Of a stretch of DNA of 64,000 nt, positions 23,228-37,537 are shown in pieces (within the stretch, counting starts at the first letter, position 1; every line of letters starts with the position of its first letter). The notes below the pieces were generated by a model, which saw only the letters and a list, made by a program, of their open reading frames with translations, ran no database searches and was not told the DNA's origin. Location of the stretch: NCBI GenBank assembly GCA_029783825.1, contig JAREIK010011457.1, positions 15,001 through 79,000 of the forward strand, written 5' to 3'. The translations under genes were made by a program, and so were the position numbers. The DNA comes from Sapria himalayana (lineage: Eukaryota; Streptophyta; Magnoliopsida; Malpighiales; Rafflesiaceae).

Positions 23228-26200
23228 GAAAGATACATAGACAAATAAATAGCAGATAGAAAGACAGACAGATAGATAGTTAGACAGACAGATAAAATGT
23301 CAGATAGATACATAGATAGATAAATAGATAGATAAAAAGACACATAGATAGATAGGTTGATACACAAATTGATAGATAAATAGATATATAAATAGATAAA
23401 TAGACAGATAGGTAGATAGATAGACAAATAGATAGATTGATATATAGATAGATAGTTCGGCAGATAGATAGATAGATATATATATATATACGCAGATAGA
23501 TAGGAAGATATATAGACACATAGATAGATAAGCATATAGATAGATAAATAGATAGATAGATAAATAGATAGATAGACAGACAGATAGATAGATAGATAGA
23601 TAGACATGTATATAGATAGATAGATACATAAATAGATAGAAAAATTGATATATAGATAAATAAATAGATAAATAGATAGATAGATAGAGAGATGGATAGA
23701 TATATTGATAGATAGATAGAAAAAAAGATATATTTGTATATAGATACAAAGATAGACAGATAGATAGACATATAGATAGATAGATAGATAGACAGAGACA
23801 TAGACAGACATATAGACAGATATACAGATAGATAGAAAGTTTGATAGACAAAAAGATAGACACGTAGATAGATAGACAGTTAGATAGATATACAAATAGA
23901 TAGTTAGATATATACAGAGATATATACATATATATATATATATAGACAAATAGATAGTTAGACAAATAGATAGATAGACAGATAAAAAAATAGATAGACA
24001 AATAAATAGATAAATTTATAGACAAATTGATAGACAAACAAATAGATTGATAGAAAGATATATGGATAAATAGATAGATAGATAGTTTGAGAGATAGAAA
24101 GATAGATAGACATATAGATACACAAATATATAGACAGATAGATAAATAGATAGACAATTAGATAAATAGATAGTTATATAGATAGATTGATATATATATT
24201 TTTTGATATATAGACAGATGGATAGACACAGGGATAGCCAGATAGATACACAAATAAATAGACAGATAGATAGTAAGAACAATAGTCATATAGATAGAAA
24301 AATTGATAGATAGTAAGATAGACCGAAAGATAGAAAAAAATATAGATAGATATATAGAAAGATTGATAGATACATAGGTAATTAGATAGAGCTATAAATA
24401 ATTAGATAGATTGATAAACAAATATATAGACAAATTGATAGACAGATAGATAGACATATAGATAGAGAGATAAATAAAAAGATAGAAATATAGTTAGATA
24501 GATAGATAGATAGAAAGGTAGATAGATAGACAAATAATTAGAACGATAGATATATATTTCGAAAAACATATATATTAATAGATAGATATACAAAAAAAAT
24601 AGATATATAGATTGATAGATAGACAATTAAAAAGATTTATAGATAGATAGTAATATAGATATTTAGATATATATATATATAGATATATTGAAAGACAGAA
24701 TAATTTATATATAAACAAATAGATAGATAGATAGATAGATATATAGATAAATCTATAAATAAATAGATATATAGATATATAGATAGATATATAAATAGTT
24801 AGGTAAATAGTTAGACAATTAGTTACATAGATATATAGATCGATAAAGAGATTGATAGATAGTTTGAATGTTAAATTAAAAAATATATTGATTTAGAGAT
24901 TAAAAGACAGATAGATTGATTCATTGATAGATATATAGATAGATAGATAGATATATAGATAGAAAATAGATAGACAGATAAATAGATATGTAGATAAAAA
25001 GATAGAAAGATACACAAATATATAGATAGTTAGAAAGACAAATAGATAGATTGATATCTAGATAGATAGAAAGATTGATAGATAGATTGATACACAAAAA
25101 GATTGATAGATAGTCAGATAGATAAATAGATAGATAGGTAGATATATAAATAGATAGACAAATATATAGATCTATAGATAGACAGATAGAATGGAAGATA
25201 GATTGATATGTAGATGGATATATAAATAGAAAGATAGATAGACAGATAGTTAAACATATTGATAGATAGATAGATAGACAGATCGATAGATAAATAGATA
25301 AATAAATAGAATGATATACATATAGATAAACAAATATATAAAAAGAAAGATAGAAAGATAGATCGATAAATAGATAGGCAGAAAAAAAAGATAGATAGAT
25401 AAATAAATGCATTGATAGATAGATAGATACACAGATGGATAGATAGAATAATAGAAAGATAGATAAATACATTGATCGATAGATGGATAGATAAATAGAC
25501 AAATAAATAGATAGATAGATAGACAAACAGATAGATAGATAGATATAAAGACAAATAAATAGATAGATAGATAGATAGACAGATAGATAGACATATAGGT
25601 AACATACATAGACATATAGATAGACAAATAGATAGACAACTAGATAGATATAGATATATAGATATATATATATATAAATAATTAGATAGATCGATAGGGA
25701 GAGTGATAGACAAATAGATATGCAGATATATAGACAAATACCTAGACAATAGATAGACCGACGGATAGATAGAAAGATCAATAGATATATAAATAGATAG
25801 ATATATAGACAGACATATTGATAGATAGAGAGATAGATAGATAGAATGATAGATAGATAAATAGATAGACAAATAAAGAGATACTTAGAGAGAGAGAGAG
25901 AGAGAGATAAATAGATAGATAGATAGATAGATATGATGATAAATAGATAGATTGATAGACAGATTGATTAATATAATTATAGATAGATAGATAGATACAC
26001 AATTAGATATAGATATAGACCGAAAAATATTCAAATAGATATATAGATAGATTGACACACAAAGTGACATAGATATATATAGACAAATAAACAGACAAAT
26101 ATACATATATAAAGATAGATATTTAGACAAATCGATTGATAGATTGACATATTAATTATAGAAAGATAGATATAGATATGCAAACAAATAGATAGATAGA

Positions 26201-29200
26201 CAGATAGAAAGATAGATAGACAGATAAAATGATAGATAGATAGACATAAAAAAAGAAAGATAGATAGATAGACATATCGATAGATAGATATACAGACATA
26301 GATAGATAGATAGACTGACAGATAGACTGACAGATAGACAGCCAGACAAATAGATAGATAGATAGATAGATAGATTGATTGATTGATAGTCATATAGATA
26401 GATAAATAGACATATAGATAGATAAAAAGATAAGTAAATAGATATTGCAATAGATAGAAAGATAGATAGATAAATGAATAAATAGACTCATAGATATATA
26501 GTCAAATATATAGATAGATAGATTGATACATAGATAGATGACATATTTATATAAAGATAGATGGATAGAAAAATAAAAAATAGATAGAAAGATTGAATGA
26601 CAGAAAGAAAGACATAAATATACATATAGATAGACAGATAGAGAGACTGATAGATAGAGAGATAGATAGTCTGATAGATAGATTGATAAATTGATAGTTA
26701 TATAGACAAATAGATAGATGGATATAGTTAGATAGATAGATAGATAGATTCTTAGATAGATAGATAGATAGACAGATAGATAGTTAGTCAATTAGACAAA
26801 TAGATAGATCGATATATAGATAGATAGGTTGACATATATATACACAGATAAATTGATAGATAGATACATATATAGAAATAGAGAAAGAAAGATAGATAGA
26901 TAGATAAAAAGATAGATAGGCAGATTTATAGACAGATAGATATACAGATATATAGACATATAGATAGATAGATAGTTTGATAGATAGATAGATTAAAAAA
27001 TAATTAAACTTATTGATATATATATTTATAGATAGATAGTTTGATAAATAGATAAATAGATCTATTAATAGAAAGAAAGATTGATTGATTAATTGATAGA
27101 TAGATAGATTGATTGATTGACAGACAGACAGATAGATACATAGATTGTAATATAAATAGAAACATAGATGGATAAATAGAAAGATATACAAATAGAGAGA
27201 TAGATAGATAGACAAAAAGAAAGACAGATAAATAGATTGGGAGATAGAAGACAAATAGATATATGGATATGGAGATAGTTAAATAGATAGATAGATAGAA
27301 AAATAGATATATTAATAGATATTTAGACAATTATATAGGCAGAAATACTAAGATAAAAAGATAGATAGCTTATAAACAGATAAATAATCAAATAGATAGA
27401 ATGACAGATTGATAGACAAATAGACAAATTGATAGACAGATTGATAGACAAACATATAGATAGATAGATAAAAAAAAGATAGATAGATAGACAAATAAAT
27501 AAATAGTTAGATATATAGACAACCAGAGAAATAAATATTTAGATAGATAGATAGATAGACCTATAGTTAGAAAAATAGGCAAATATATAGACAGACATAT
27601 AGAAAAATAGGTAGACGAACATATAGACTGACTAATATACAGACAAATAGATATGCATATAGATAGATATATAGATAATATGATTGATAAACAGAGATAT
27701 ATATAGATAGATTGATAGACAAACATATATAGAGAGATTTACATAGAAATATAGATAGACATTTAGATAGTTATATAGAGAGACATATAGTCAGGCAGAT
27801 AGAGAGACAAATAGGCAGATAGATAGACAGACATGCAGATAGATAGATAGGTTGATAGTCAAATTGATAGACTGATAGATAGATAATAGATAAACATATA
27901 GACAAATAATTCAATAGACATATAGACAAATAAATATATAGATAGATAGACAAACAGATGGACAAATGGATAGACAAGCTTATAAATAGATAGATAATTA
28001 GAGAGACAGACAGAAAGATACATGCATAGGTAGAAACCATATAGATAGAAAGATAGATAAATAAAAAGATATGTTTTTAGACAAATAGACATACAAATAT
28101 ATAGATACATAGAAACACAAATAGAAAGACATATATAGACAAAAAGAAAAACTTATAGATAGATAGAAATATAGATGGATAGATAGATGGATAGAAAGAT
28201 TGATAGAAAGATGGATAGATAGGTGGATAGATAGTTACAAAGATAGATAGAGAGATAGACGCATAGATAGACAGATAGATTGATGAATAGATAAATGTTT
28301 AAATTAATGGATAGATAGTACGATATATAGAAAGATAAAAAGATGATTAGATAGATAGATTATAAATTGATAGATTTATATATAGGTAGAGAGGTAGATA
28401 TATAGAGAGATAGTTAAGTAGATAGATAGATAGACACATAGATACATTAATAAATAGATGGATAGATAGACCAAAAGATAGATAGACATATAGAAAGATA
28501 GATAGACATATAGATAGACACACATATTATAGAGAGATAGATAGAGAGATAGCAGATAAATAGACACATACATAGACAGATAGTTAGAACAACATTTAAA
28601 GAAATAGTTTGATCGACACACAGATAGCATATAGATATATAGACAGAAATATAGACAGATAGATAAATAAATAGATATACAGATAGAAAAATAGATTTAC
28701 AGACAAATAGAAAAATAGATTGATAGATAAATATCATATATAATTAGATAGATAGATAGATACATAGATACATAGATATATAGGCAAATTAATAAATATA
28801 TAGATAGAGAGACATATAGTAGATAGATAGATAGACATATAGATATATAGATAGACGGATAGATAGACATAGAGATAGACATACACATATACAAATAAAT
28901 AGATAGACAGATAAATAAATAAATATTTATCCATATAGAAAGACACATTTACACATATATAGACAAATTGATAGATAAACTTATTGTCAGAGAGATAAAC
29001 AGATAGACAGACATATAGAAATATAGAAAGATAATAGATAAATAGATATATAGATTGACATATAGACAGGCAGATTAAAAAAAGATAGATATATAGATAG
29101 ATAAACAAATAATTATATAATTAGATGGATAGATATATAGATAGATAGACAGATTGATAGATAGATAGATAGACATAAAGTTAGATAGAGATATAGATAG

Positions 29201-32200
29201 ATAGATTGACAAACATATAGATAGATAGAAAGACAAATAGAAACACATATATATAGATAGATAGACATATAGAAAGATAGAAAGATAGAATATTTGATAG
29301 ACATATAAAAATAAAAAGAAAAAGACATATAGATAGATGAAGAGATAGTCAGATAGAGAGACTGATAGATATATGGAAAGATAGACGGATAGATAAATTT
29401 AAAAATTGAAAGATAGATTGATAGAAGATAGATTTATAGATAAATGGATATAGATAAATAGATAGATAGACAAATAAATAGACAAATAGATAGATAAATA
29501 TACAAGAAAGATAGACATGTAGATTGATAGATAGATAGTCAAATAGATAGATAGATAGTTATATAGATTGATACTCAGATATATCAACAAATGGATAGTT
29601 AGATAGTTTGACATATAGATGCACATATTTATAGATAGATCGATATACTAATAGATAGACACATAGATAGATAGATCATTAGATAGATCGATAAAAAGAA
29701 AGAAAGATTGATTGATTGATAGATTGACATATAGATAAATAGACAGCTAGATAGATAGTCACACAAATAGACAAATTGCCAAATCAGATAGATAGATTGA
29801 TAGAAAGAAAGATATATAAATATCTAGATAGGCAAATAGAAAGATAGATAAATAGACAGATAGATAAACAAATAGATGGGCAAATAGATAGATAGTCAAA
29901 CATATAAATAGACAGAGAGATTGGCAGATAGATAGAAAGATAGATAGAAAAATAGATAGATAGATATGCATATAGATAGATAACAGATAGAAATATAGAT
30001 AGACAGACAGATAGCCATATAGATCAACAGACAGATGCACAGACAGATAGAAATATAGATAGACATGGAGATATACAAATATATAGATATACAAATAGAT
30101 AGATTAGATAGAAATACAGATAGATAGATAGATAGATAGATAGAAAAATAGAGAGATAGATAGATATATAGATAGACAAATATATAGACAGACTGATTAA
30201 AAGACAGATAGATAAATAGATAGAGTGATTGAAAGATAGATATATAGATAGATACATAGATAGATAGACAGACAGATAGATAGAAAGACAGATACACAGA
30301 GAGAAAAATATATAGATAGAAAAACATATATAAAGATTTATAGAAAATATATAGATAGACTTATAAATAGATAGAATGATAGACAAATAGACTAATGGAT
30401 AGATGGATAGATAAATAGATAAATAAATATATAGACTGATAGTTAGAGAGATAAACTAACAGAGAAACAGACATATAGATAGATTGATAGATAGACATAG
30501 AAATATGAAGATTTATAGAGATATATATAGAAAGATAGATAGATAGATAAATAGACAAATAGATATAAAAATAGATAAATTAAAAGATATATAGAAAGAT
30601 ATACAACCAGATTGATTCATAGATAGGTAAACAAATAGATAGGTAGATAGATAGATAGATAGATTGATTGATAGATATATAGACACACATTTTGATAGAT
30701 AAATAGATAGATTAATTGATTCCAGATAGATAGACAGACAGATAGAGCGATAGATAAAAGAAAGATTAATAGATATATAGAGAAACAGATAGAAACAAAG
30801 ATATATAAATAGATAGATAGTTATATAGATGGATATATAAAATGATAGACAAATAGATAGATAGATAGATAGATAGATAGACACACGTATAGATAGATAG
30901 ATAGGCAGACAGATAGAGAAAATGATAGACAGACAAATAGATAAACATATACATCAATAGGTAGAAAAATAGATAGATATATATATACACACACACATAT
31001 ATACACATAAAAAAGATAGATAGAGAGACTGACAGATAGATAGACTGACAAATAGATAGACAAATAGACTAATAGATAGAAAGATAGATATACAGACAGC
31101 CAAATAGATATATAGATAGATAGATAAATAGATAGAAAAATATACACATATATAGTTAGATAAATAGATAGATAGATAGATAGACAGATAAGAGAATTGA
31201 TATTTAGATATAGAGACATAAAGATATATAGATAGATACACAAACAAGCAACATACCAATAGACATTCAAATAGATCGACAAATCGACAGATAGATAAAT
31301 AGATAGATAAATAGATAGATAGTCAAACAGATTTACAAAGAGATAGATATATAGATTGATAGACATATAGATAGATATATATACATATATAGATAAACAT
31401 ATAGAGAGATAAATAGAAAGAAAGATGGATAGATAGACAGATAGATAGATAGATATTAATATATATATATAGTGAGATATATAGACAAATAGATAAATAA
31501 CTAGATAGATACATAGATAGACCAACACATAGATGGACAGATAAACAAAAAGATAGACAAACACATTTATTGACAGATAGATAGAAAAATAGATAAACAG
31601 ATAGATAGATAGATAGATAGATAAAAAGAGTCACATAGATAGATATAAAAATAGATAGATAATTGATAAACAAATAGATAGATAGATAGACAAATAGATA
31701 TATACACTAATGGACACTTAGATAGACATATAGATATACACGCAGATAGATGGACAGATAGATAAATAGATAGATATACATATAGAATTATAGATATACA
31801 GATAAATAGGCAAACAGATAGGTAGATAGATAGACAGAAAGATTGAAAGATGGATAGACATACAGATAGACATATAGTTAGACATATAGATAGATAGACA
31901 TTTTGATAAATTGATATATAGATACATAGATAGATAAGAAAGTAGATAAATATATCGGTAGATAGACAAATAATTAGATTGATAGTAGAGAGATAGATAG
32001 ATATATAGATAGATAGATAGACGCATAGAAAGCCCAATAGATAGATGGACAGATAGACAGACAGATTGATAGACAGATAGATATATGGAAAGATAGATAC
32101 GTAGATAGACATATAAATAGATAGATAGATTTCATATGGGTAGACAAACAAATAGAAAGATAGATAGACTAATAAATAGATAGATTGATATACAAACATA

Positions 32201-35200
32201 TAGATAGATAGATAGACTCTTATATATACCTACAGATATACAGATAGATAGATAAACAGATAGTCAAATAGATAGATATACATATTAAATGATAGATATA
32301 TAGGCAGATAGATAGACAAATATATAGACATATAAACAAGTAGATAGATAGATAACCAGACAAATAGTTAGATAGACAGATAAATAGTTGGATAGAAAGA
32401 TAGATAGACAGACAGACAGATAGATAGATAGATAGATATACAGATAGATATATATATATACAGATAGATAGATAGATAGATAGACATATAGATTGATAAA
32501 AAGATAGATATATATATATATAGATAGATTGATAGATAGATATATAATCAAATAGATAAATAGATAGATAGATAGATATATAGACAGATAGATAGGTAGT
32601 CATATAGACACACATATTGAAAGACATATTGATAGAGAGGTAGGTAGATAGAGAAAAAGATATATAGATTGACATACTTAAAGATAGACAGACTGATAGA
32701 CAAATATATAGATACACCAATAGAAAGACAGATAGATAGAAAGACAAATAGATAGATTGGTAGATAGATAGATAGATTGGTAAATATATAAAAAGATATA
32801 TAGATTGATAGATATATAAACACATAGATAGACCAAAAAAAGATGGAAAGATAGATAGAGATATACAAATAAACACACATATATATTGATAGATAGATAT
32901 ATATATATATATATATACTAACATGTTGACATAAAGATAGAAAGACATAGATAATTAGATAGATAGACAGTCAGTTAGATAGTTCAATAGACAGATTGTT
33001 TGATATATAGAAAATAGATATATAGATAGATAGATAGGTAAATAAACAAATAGATAGATTGATAGATAGAGAAATAAATAGATAGATAGATAGATAGATC
33101 GATAGATAGAGATATAGAAAGATTGGAAGATAGTAAAATCTATAGATAGATTCATAGATATATAGATAGATAGAGAGATACATAAAAAGATAAATAGATT
33201 GATAGATATATATACATAGATAGACCAATTGATAGATGGACAATAGACAGAAAGATTAATTAATTGATAAATATACAAATTGGTAGATTGATAAATAGAA
33301 AGAAAGATAGATCGATAAACACACTGATATATAGATAGATAGATAGAAAAACATATAGTATATAGATATACATATAGATAGATAGACAATAGATAGATAG
33401 ACACATAGGTAAAAACATATATAGATAGACAGATAGATAGATAGATTGGAAAATAGGCATATAGATAGATAGATAGATAGATATATAGACAGACAAATAG
33501 TCAGTCAGTTAGATAGATAGATACATAGGAAAATACTTATATAGATAGATGGACAAATAGACAGAAAGATAGACACTCATATAGATAGACAGATAGAATG
33601 ATAGATATAAATATAGATAGATAGACAAATAAATAGTCAGTTAGAAACATAGATAGATAGACAGATAAAAAATAGATAAAAAGATAGATAGGCAGACATA
33701 TATATCAATATTAGAAACATGGATAGAAAGACAACAAGATAGACATATTGATAGTTAGATATATAGAATGATAGATAGACAGATAGAAAATGGATAGATA
33801 GATGGTTATATAGTTCATTAGATATAAAAACATATAGATGGAATGATAGACAGATAGATAGATAGATAAAAAAATTGTTTCATAGATAGACAAATATATA
33901 GATAAATTGATAGATAGATGAATAAATTGACGGATAAATTGTTAGATTGATTCTCAATAGATAGATGGACAGATAGACAGATTGTTAGATGAATCGATAG
34001 TTGGATATACAAATGGATAGATAGTCAGATAGATTGATGTATAGATAGATGGATAGATAATCAGATATAAAGATTGATAGATTGATGAATAGATAGATGA
34101 ATTGATTGATATATAAATAGATGGATAATTAGAATAGATAGATGAATAGATAAATGGTTATATAGACAGATTGATTGATTGATTGATAGAAAAATAGACA
34201 CATAGACATATAGATAGATAGGTAGATAGAAAGATAGATAAATAAATAGATAGATATATAAATAGATAGATAGATAGGTAGATAGATAGATATATTAACA
34301 GATAGATAGATATACAAATAGATAGATAGATTATATATAGATAGTTAGATAGAAAGATAGATAAATTGATAGAGAGATAGATAGACAAATATACATATAG
34401 ATAGACATATAGATTTATTGAAAATAGATAGATAGATAGATAGACAAGAAAATTGTGAGATAATTGATAGACCTATAGATATACAGATAGACAAATAATT
34501 AGTATATAGAAATATAGATAGATAGATAAATAGATAGACATATAGATAGATAGATTGATTGATTGATAGTTTGATAGATAGATTGATAAACATATTGATA
34601 ATGAGATTTGAAGAAATATTGATAAACAAATTGATAGATAGATAGATAAATATTTAGAGACAAATTGATAGACAGATTGATAGATGGATCGATAGAGATT
34701 TATAGACAAATTTATAGACAGATTGATAGATGGATAGATAAAGAAATAGATAGATGTATAGAAGATGGATAGATAGTCGGAAATATAGATGGATAAATAA
34801 TTGGATGGATAGACAGATAGATAGATGGATAAATTGATAGACATATAGATAGATAGATGGATAGATAGACAAATTGATAGACAGACAGATAGACATATAG
34901 ATATATATATATATATACATAAAGTTATAAAGATAAATAGACATATAATTAGATAGATAGTTAGACAAATAGATATATAGATAGATAGATAGTTAAACAT
35001 ATATGTAGACAGATAGATAGGCATATATATATATATAGCTATATCTATATGTAGATAGTTTGATAGAAAGAAAGATAAATAGATAGATGTTATATTGATA
35101 GATAGATCGATAGATAGATAGTTAGACTGATAGATATATAGATTGATAAAAAGATATATAACTAGATAGATAGACAAATAGATATAAGATAGATAGATAG

Positions 35201-35640
35201 ATAGACAGATAGTTAGATAGATATATTTACAGATATAAACATAGATAGATATAAAGTTTGTCAGACATATAGATAGATCGGTAGATAGATAGATCAATAG
35301 AAAAATAGATAAATAGATCGATAGACAGATAGATATACAAATAGATAGACAAATAGATAGACAGATACATAGACTAATTGATAGAAAGATATTTCTAGAT
35401 AAAGATATACACAGATAGATAGATAGATAGACAAATTTATAGAAATACATATAGATAGAAATATAGATTAGTAGATAGACAAATAGATAGACACATAGAT
35501 TGATTAAAAAATAGATAGATAGAGAAACAGATATATAAACAAATCTATAGATAAATAGATAGACAGATAGATAGATAAATAGATAGACAAATAGTTAGAT
35601 AAATAGACAGACAGATAGATAAACAATATAGTTAGGTAAA
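21541..35640. repeat. GATA tetranucleotide array, segment 2 (~14 kb)
   Basis: About 14 kb of imperfect GATA repeats on the plus strand, interspersed with GACA, GATT, AATA and short (AT)n tracts and lacking any other recognisable sequence. Very long minus-strand frames (up to 375 codons) consist only of Ile, Tyr, Leu, Ser, Cys, Phe and Val in period-four patterns and are rejected as genes. A short self-complementary stretch (TATATATAGCTATATCTATA) occurs near 35,030. Such length is unusual for a plant tetranucleotide locus. Confidence 0.97.
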
Positions 35641-35644
35641 TTTA

Positions 35645-36600
35645 TTTAGATATTATAAGAAATTCCATCACTAAAATAGAATAGCGATGGTTTTTCGATA
35701 GATTTTCGTCGAAAATTTTTCCAAGCTAATTTTAGATTAATAAATATCCCCTAGCAAATTTTAGAACAATATAAATTCTCTAGCTAATTATATTTTTTCC
35801 ATAAGCTAGTTTTGAGCATAATTAAGAGTAGTATTTAATATCTTTCGATTGCATATATATAGAAATTTCTTAGCAAATTAGCGAGGAAAAGATCACTAGC
35901 TATTTTCATTCCAAAACTATTTTTAGAATTTTGTTTTTTTACAAAGAATTTGATTACATTTTTAAATATTCTTATATTAAAATGAATTTAATCATATACT
36001 ATAATCTATTTTCAATAATTATCAAAAAGTAAGAGCAATTAAAAATTTTTCTAATACAATAGTTACATAGTTAAAACAAGAACATAACATAGGTATATAA
36101 TCAATTAAAAATTAATCATCATCCTCATCATTACCTGGTGCATTTGTGCTAGCCTCTCTTGCATGGTTTCTATGTTGGAACTCCTTATGCTATCTGTCAC
36201 ATCAAGGCTGCTAATTATGACTCCATATAGAACATCTACTATTACATTACAATCTTAATTTCTTTAATCTCAGCATTCCCTTCTTTCATTTCATGTATTT
36301 CTTCCATCAAAAAAGTAATATGTTGATCCTTCTCTTTTCTTTCTATCTCCATAAATACAAAATGTTCATTTGTTTCAATTTCAGGTTGTTTTATCACCTC
36401 ATCCATTATTACTATGACAGAAGAACTAGAAGCTTGACTGCCTTAACAAAAGGCCACTCCCTTCGAGTCGATGCCGTACACTCCCTACTTTTTTTGCTCT
36501 CCTATGGTCTCCAGATTGATAAATTCACAGTTAATTATTTGAAGATTCATAGGACCTTTAACTGGCTGAGAAGTAGCGATCATATATAACAATTGGTTTC
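35645..36600 (-). mobile_element. Truncated CACTA element C (3' end only)
   Basis: Begins with a decayed terminus (ATATTATAAGAAATTCC, compare CACTACAAGAAA), followed by ATAGCGATGG, AGCTAATTTTAG and CCTAGCAAATT subterminal motifs. From 36,120 to 36,500 it matches the C-terminal part of the tnpA-like gene of element B (landmarks TTTGTGCTAGCCTC, CATATAGAACATCTACTATT and AAAATGTTCATTTGTTT, minus-strand coding). About 3.5 kb present in B between these blocks is absent. The remaining 5' part is missing and a CTAT array begins about 240 bp later; that short gap shows nothing recognisable. Confidence 0.8.
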
Positions 36601-36837
36601 CAATCTATATTTGATAGATAATATATTTATTAATGTGTTAATGTGTCCAATCATCTATTTATCTAGTGATTTTATTCATTAATAATTGTGGTTGCTGTTT
36701 TGATATAACCTTTATAGATATTATATTTATCAGGTGTTAATTGCTATTAATATATTTATTAACAGATACCAACCTAGCGGTATTAAGATCTATTAATGCG
36801 TTGCCGCTGTAGGTATACTATGTATATAATTACTTGA

Positions 36838-37169
36838 TCGCCCTATCTATCTATCTATATATCCACCTATCTATCAGTCTTTCTATCCATCATATATCCA
36901 TCTATCTATTAGTATTTTTCTCTATGTTTCTATTTGTTAGTTTATTTGTCTATCTATTTGTTTGTTTATCTATCTATCAATCTATCTATATGTCTATCAA
37001 TCTATCAATCTTTCTATATATCTGCTTGTCTGTCTATCTATCTATCTATCTATCTGTCTGTATATCTATCTGTCTATCTTACTATCTATCTCTTTATATG
37101 ACTATCTACTATAGTCTATATATCTAACTGTTTATATATCTATATATCTATTTAATAGTCTATCAAGCA

Positions 37170-37203
<34 letters not shown>

Positions 37204-37537
37204 TTATCTTTCTATCTATTTATCTTTCAATTAATCAATCAATCAATTTGTCTGTCTATCTGTCTGTCATTCTATTTGTATATGTGTTTGTATATCTTTC
37301 TATATATCGATATGTCCATCTTTATTTATATCTATCTGTCTATTTTTTTGTCTATTTATCTTTCTAATTATCAATCTATTAGTCTATCTAACTATCTATC
37401 AATCTAACTGTGTGTCTATTTATGTGTCTATCTAATTGTCTATCAATATATCTATATTTCTATCTATATGTTAATCTAACTATTAGTATATCTATATGTC
37501 TATCTTTATGTATATCTATCTGTCAATTTATTTGTTT
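36838..37537. repeat. CTAT array, segment 3 (opposite strand orientation)
   Basis: Imperfect CTAT/CTGT repeats on the plus strand, the complement of the arrays left of element C. Ends at the 3' end of the inserted LINE. Short open frames here are repeat artefacts. Confidence 0.95.
37518..37537. repeat. LINE target-site duplication, copy 1
   Basis: ATCTGTCAATTTATTTGTTT, repeated exactly at 40,045-40,064 on the other side of the LINE. It is an irregular stretch of the array rather than pure CTAT, so the exact 20-bp match is informative. Confidence 0.9.

Noticed and set aside
18102..35450. Many long minus-strand open frames (up to 375 codons) rich in Tyr, Leu, Ser and Ile
   Set aside because: They result from translating GATA repeats, whose complement seldom forms stops. 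They overlap in all three frames and have no start context, domain or compositional complexity.
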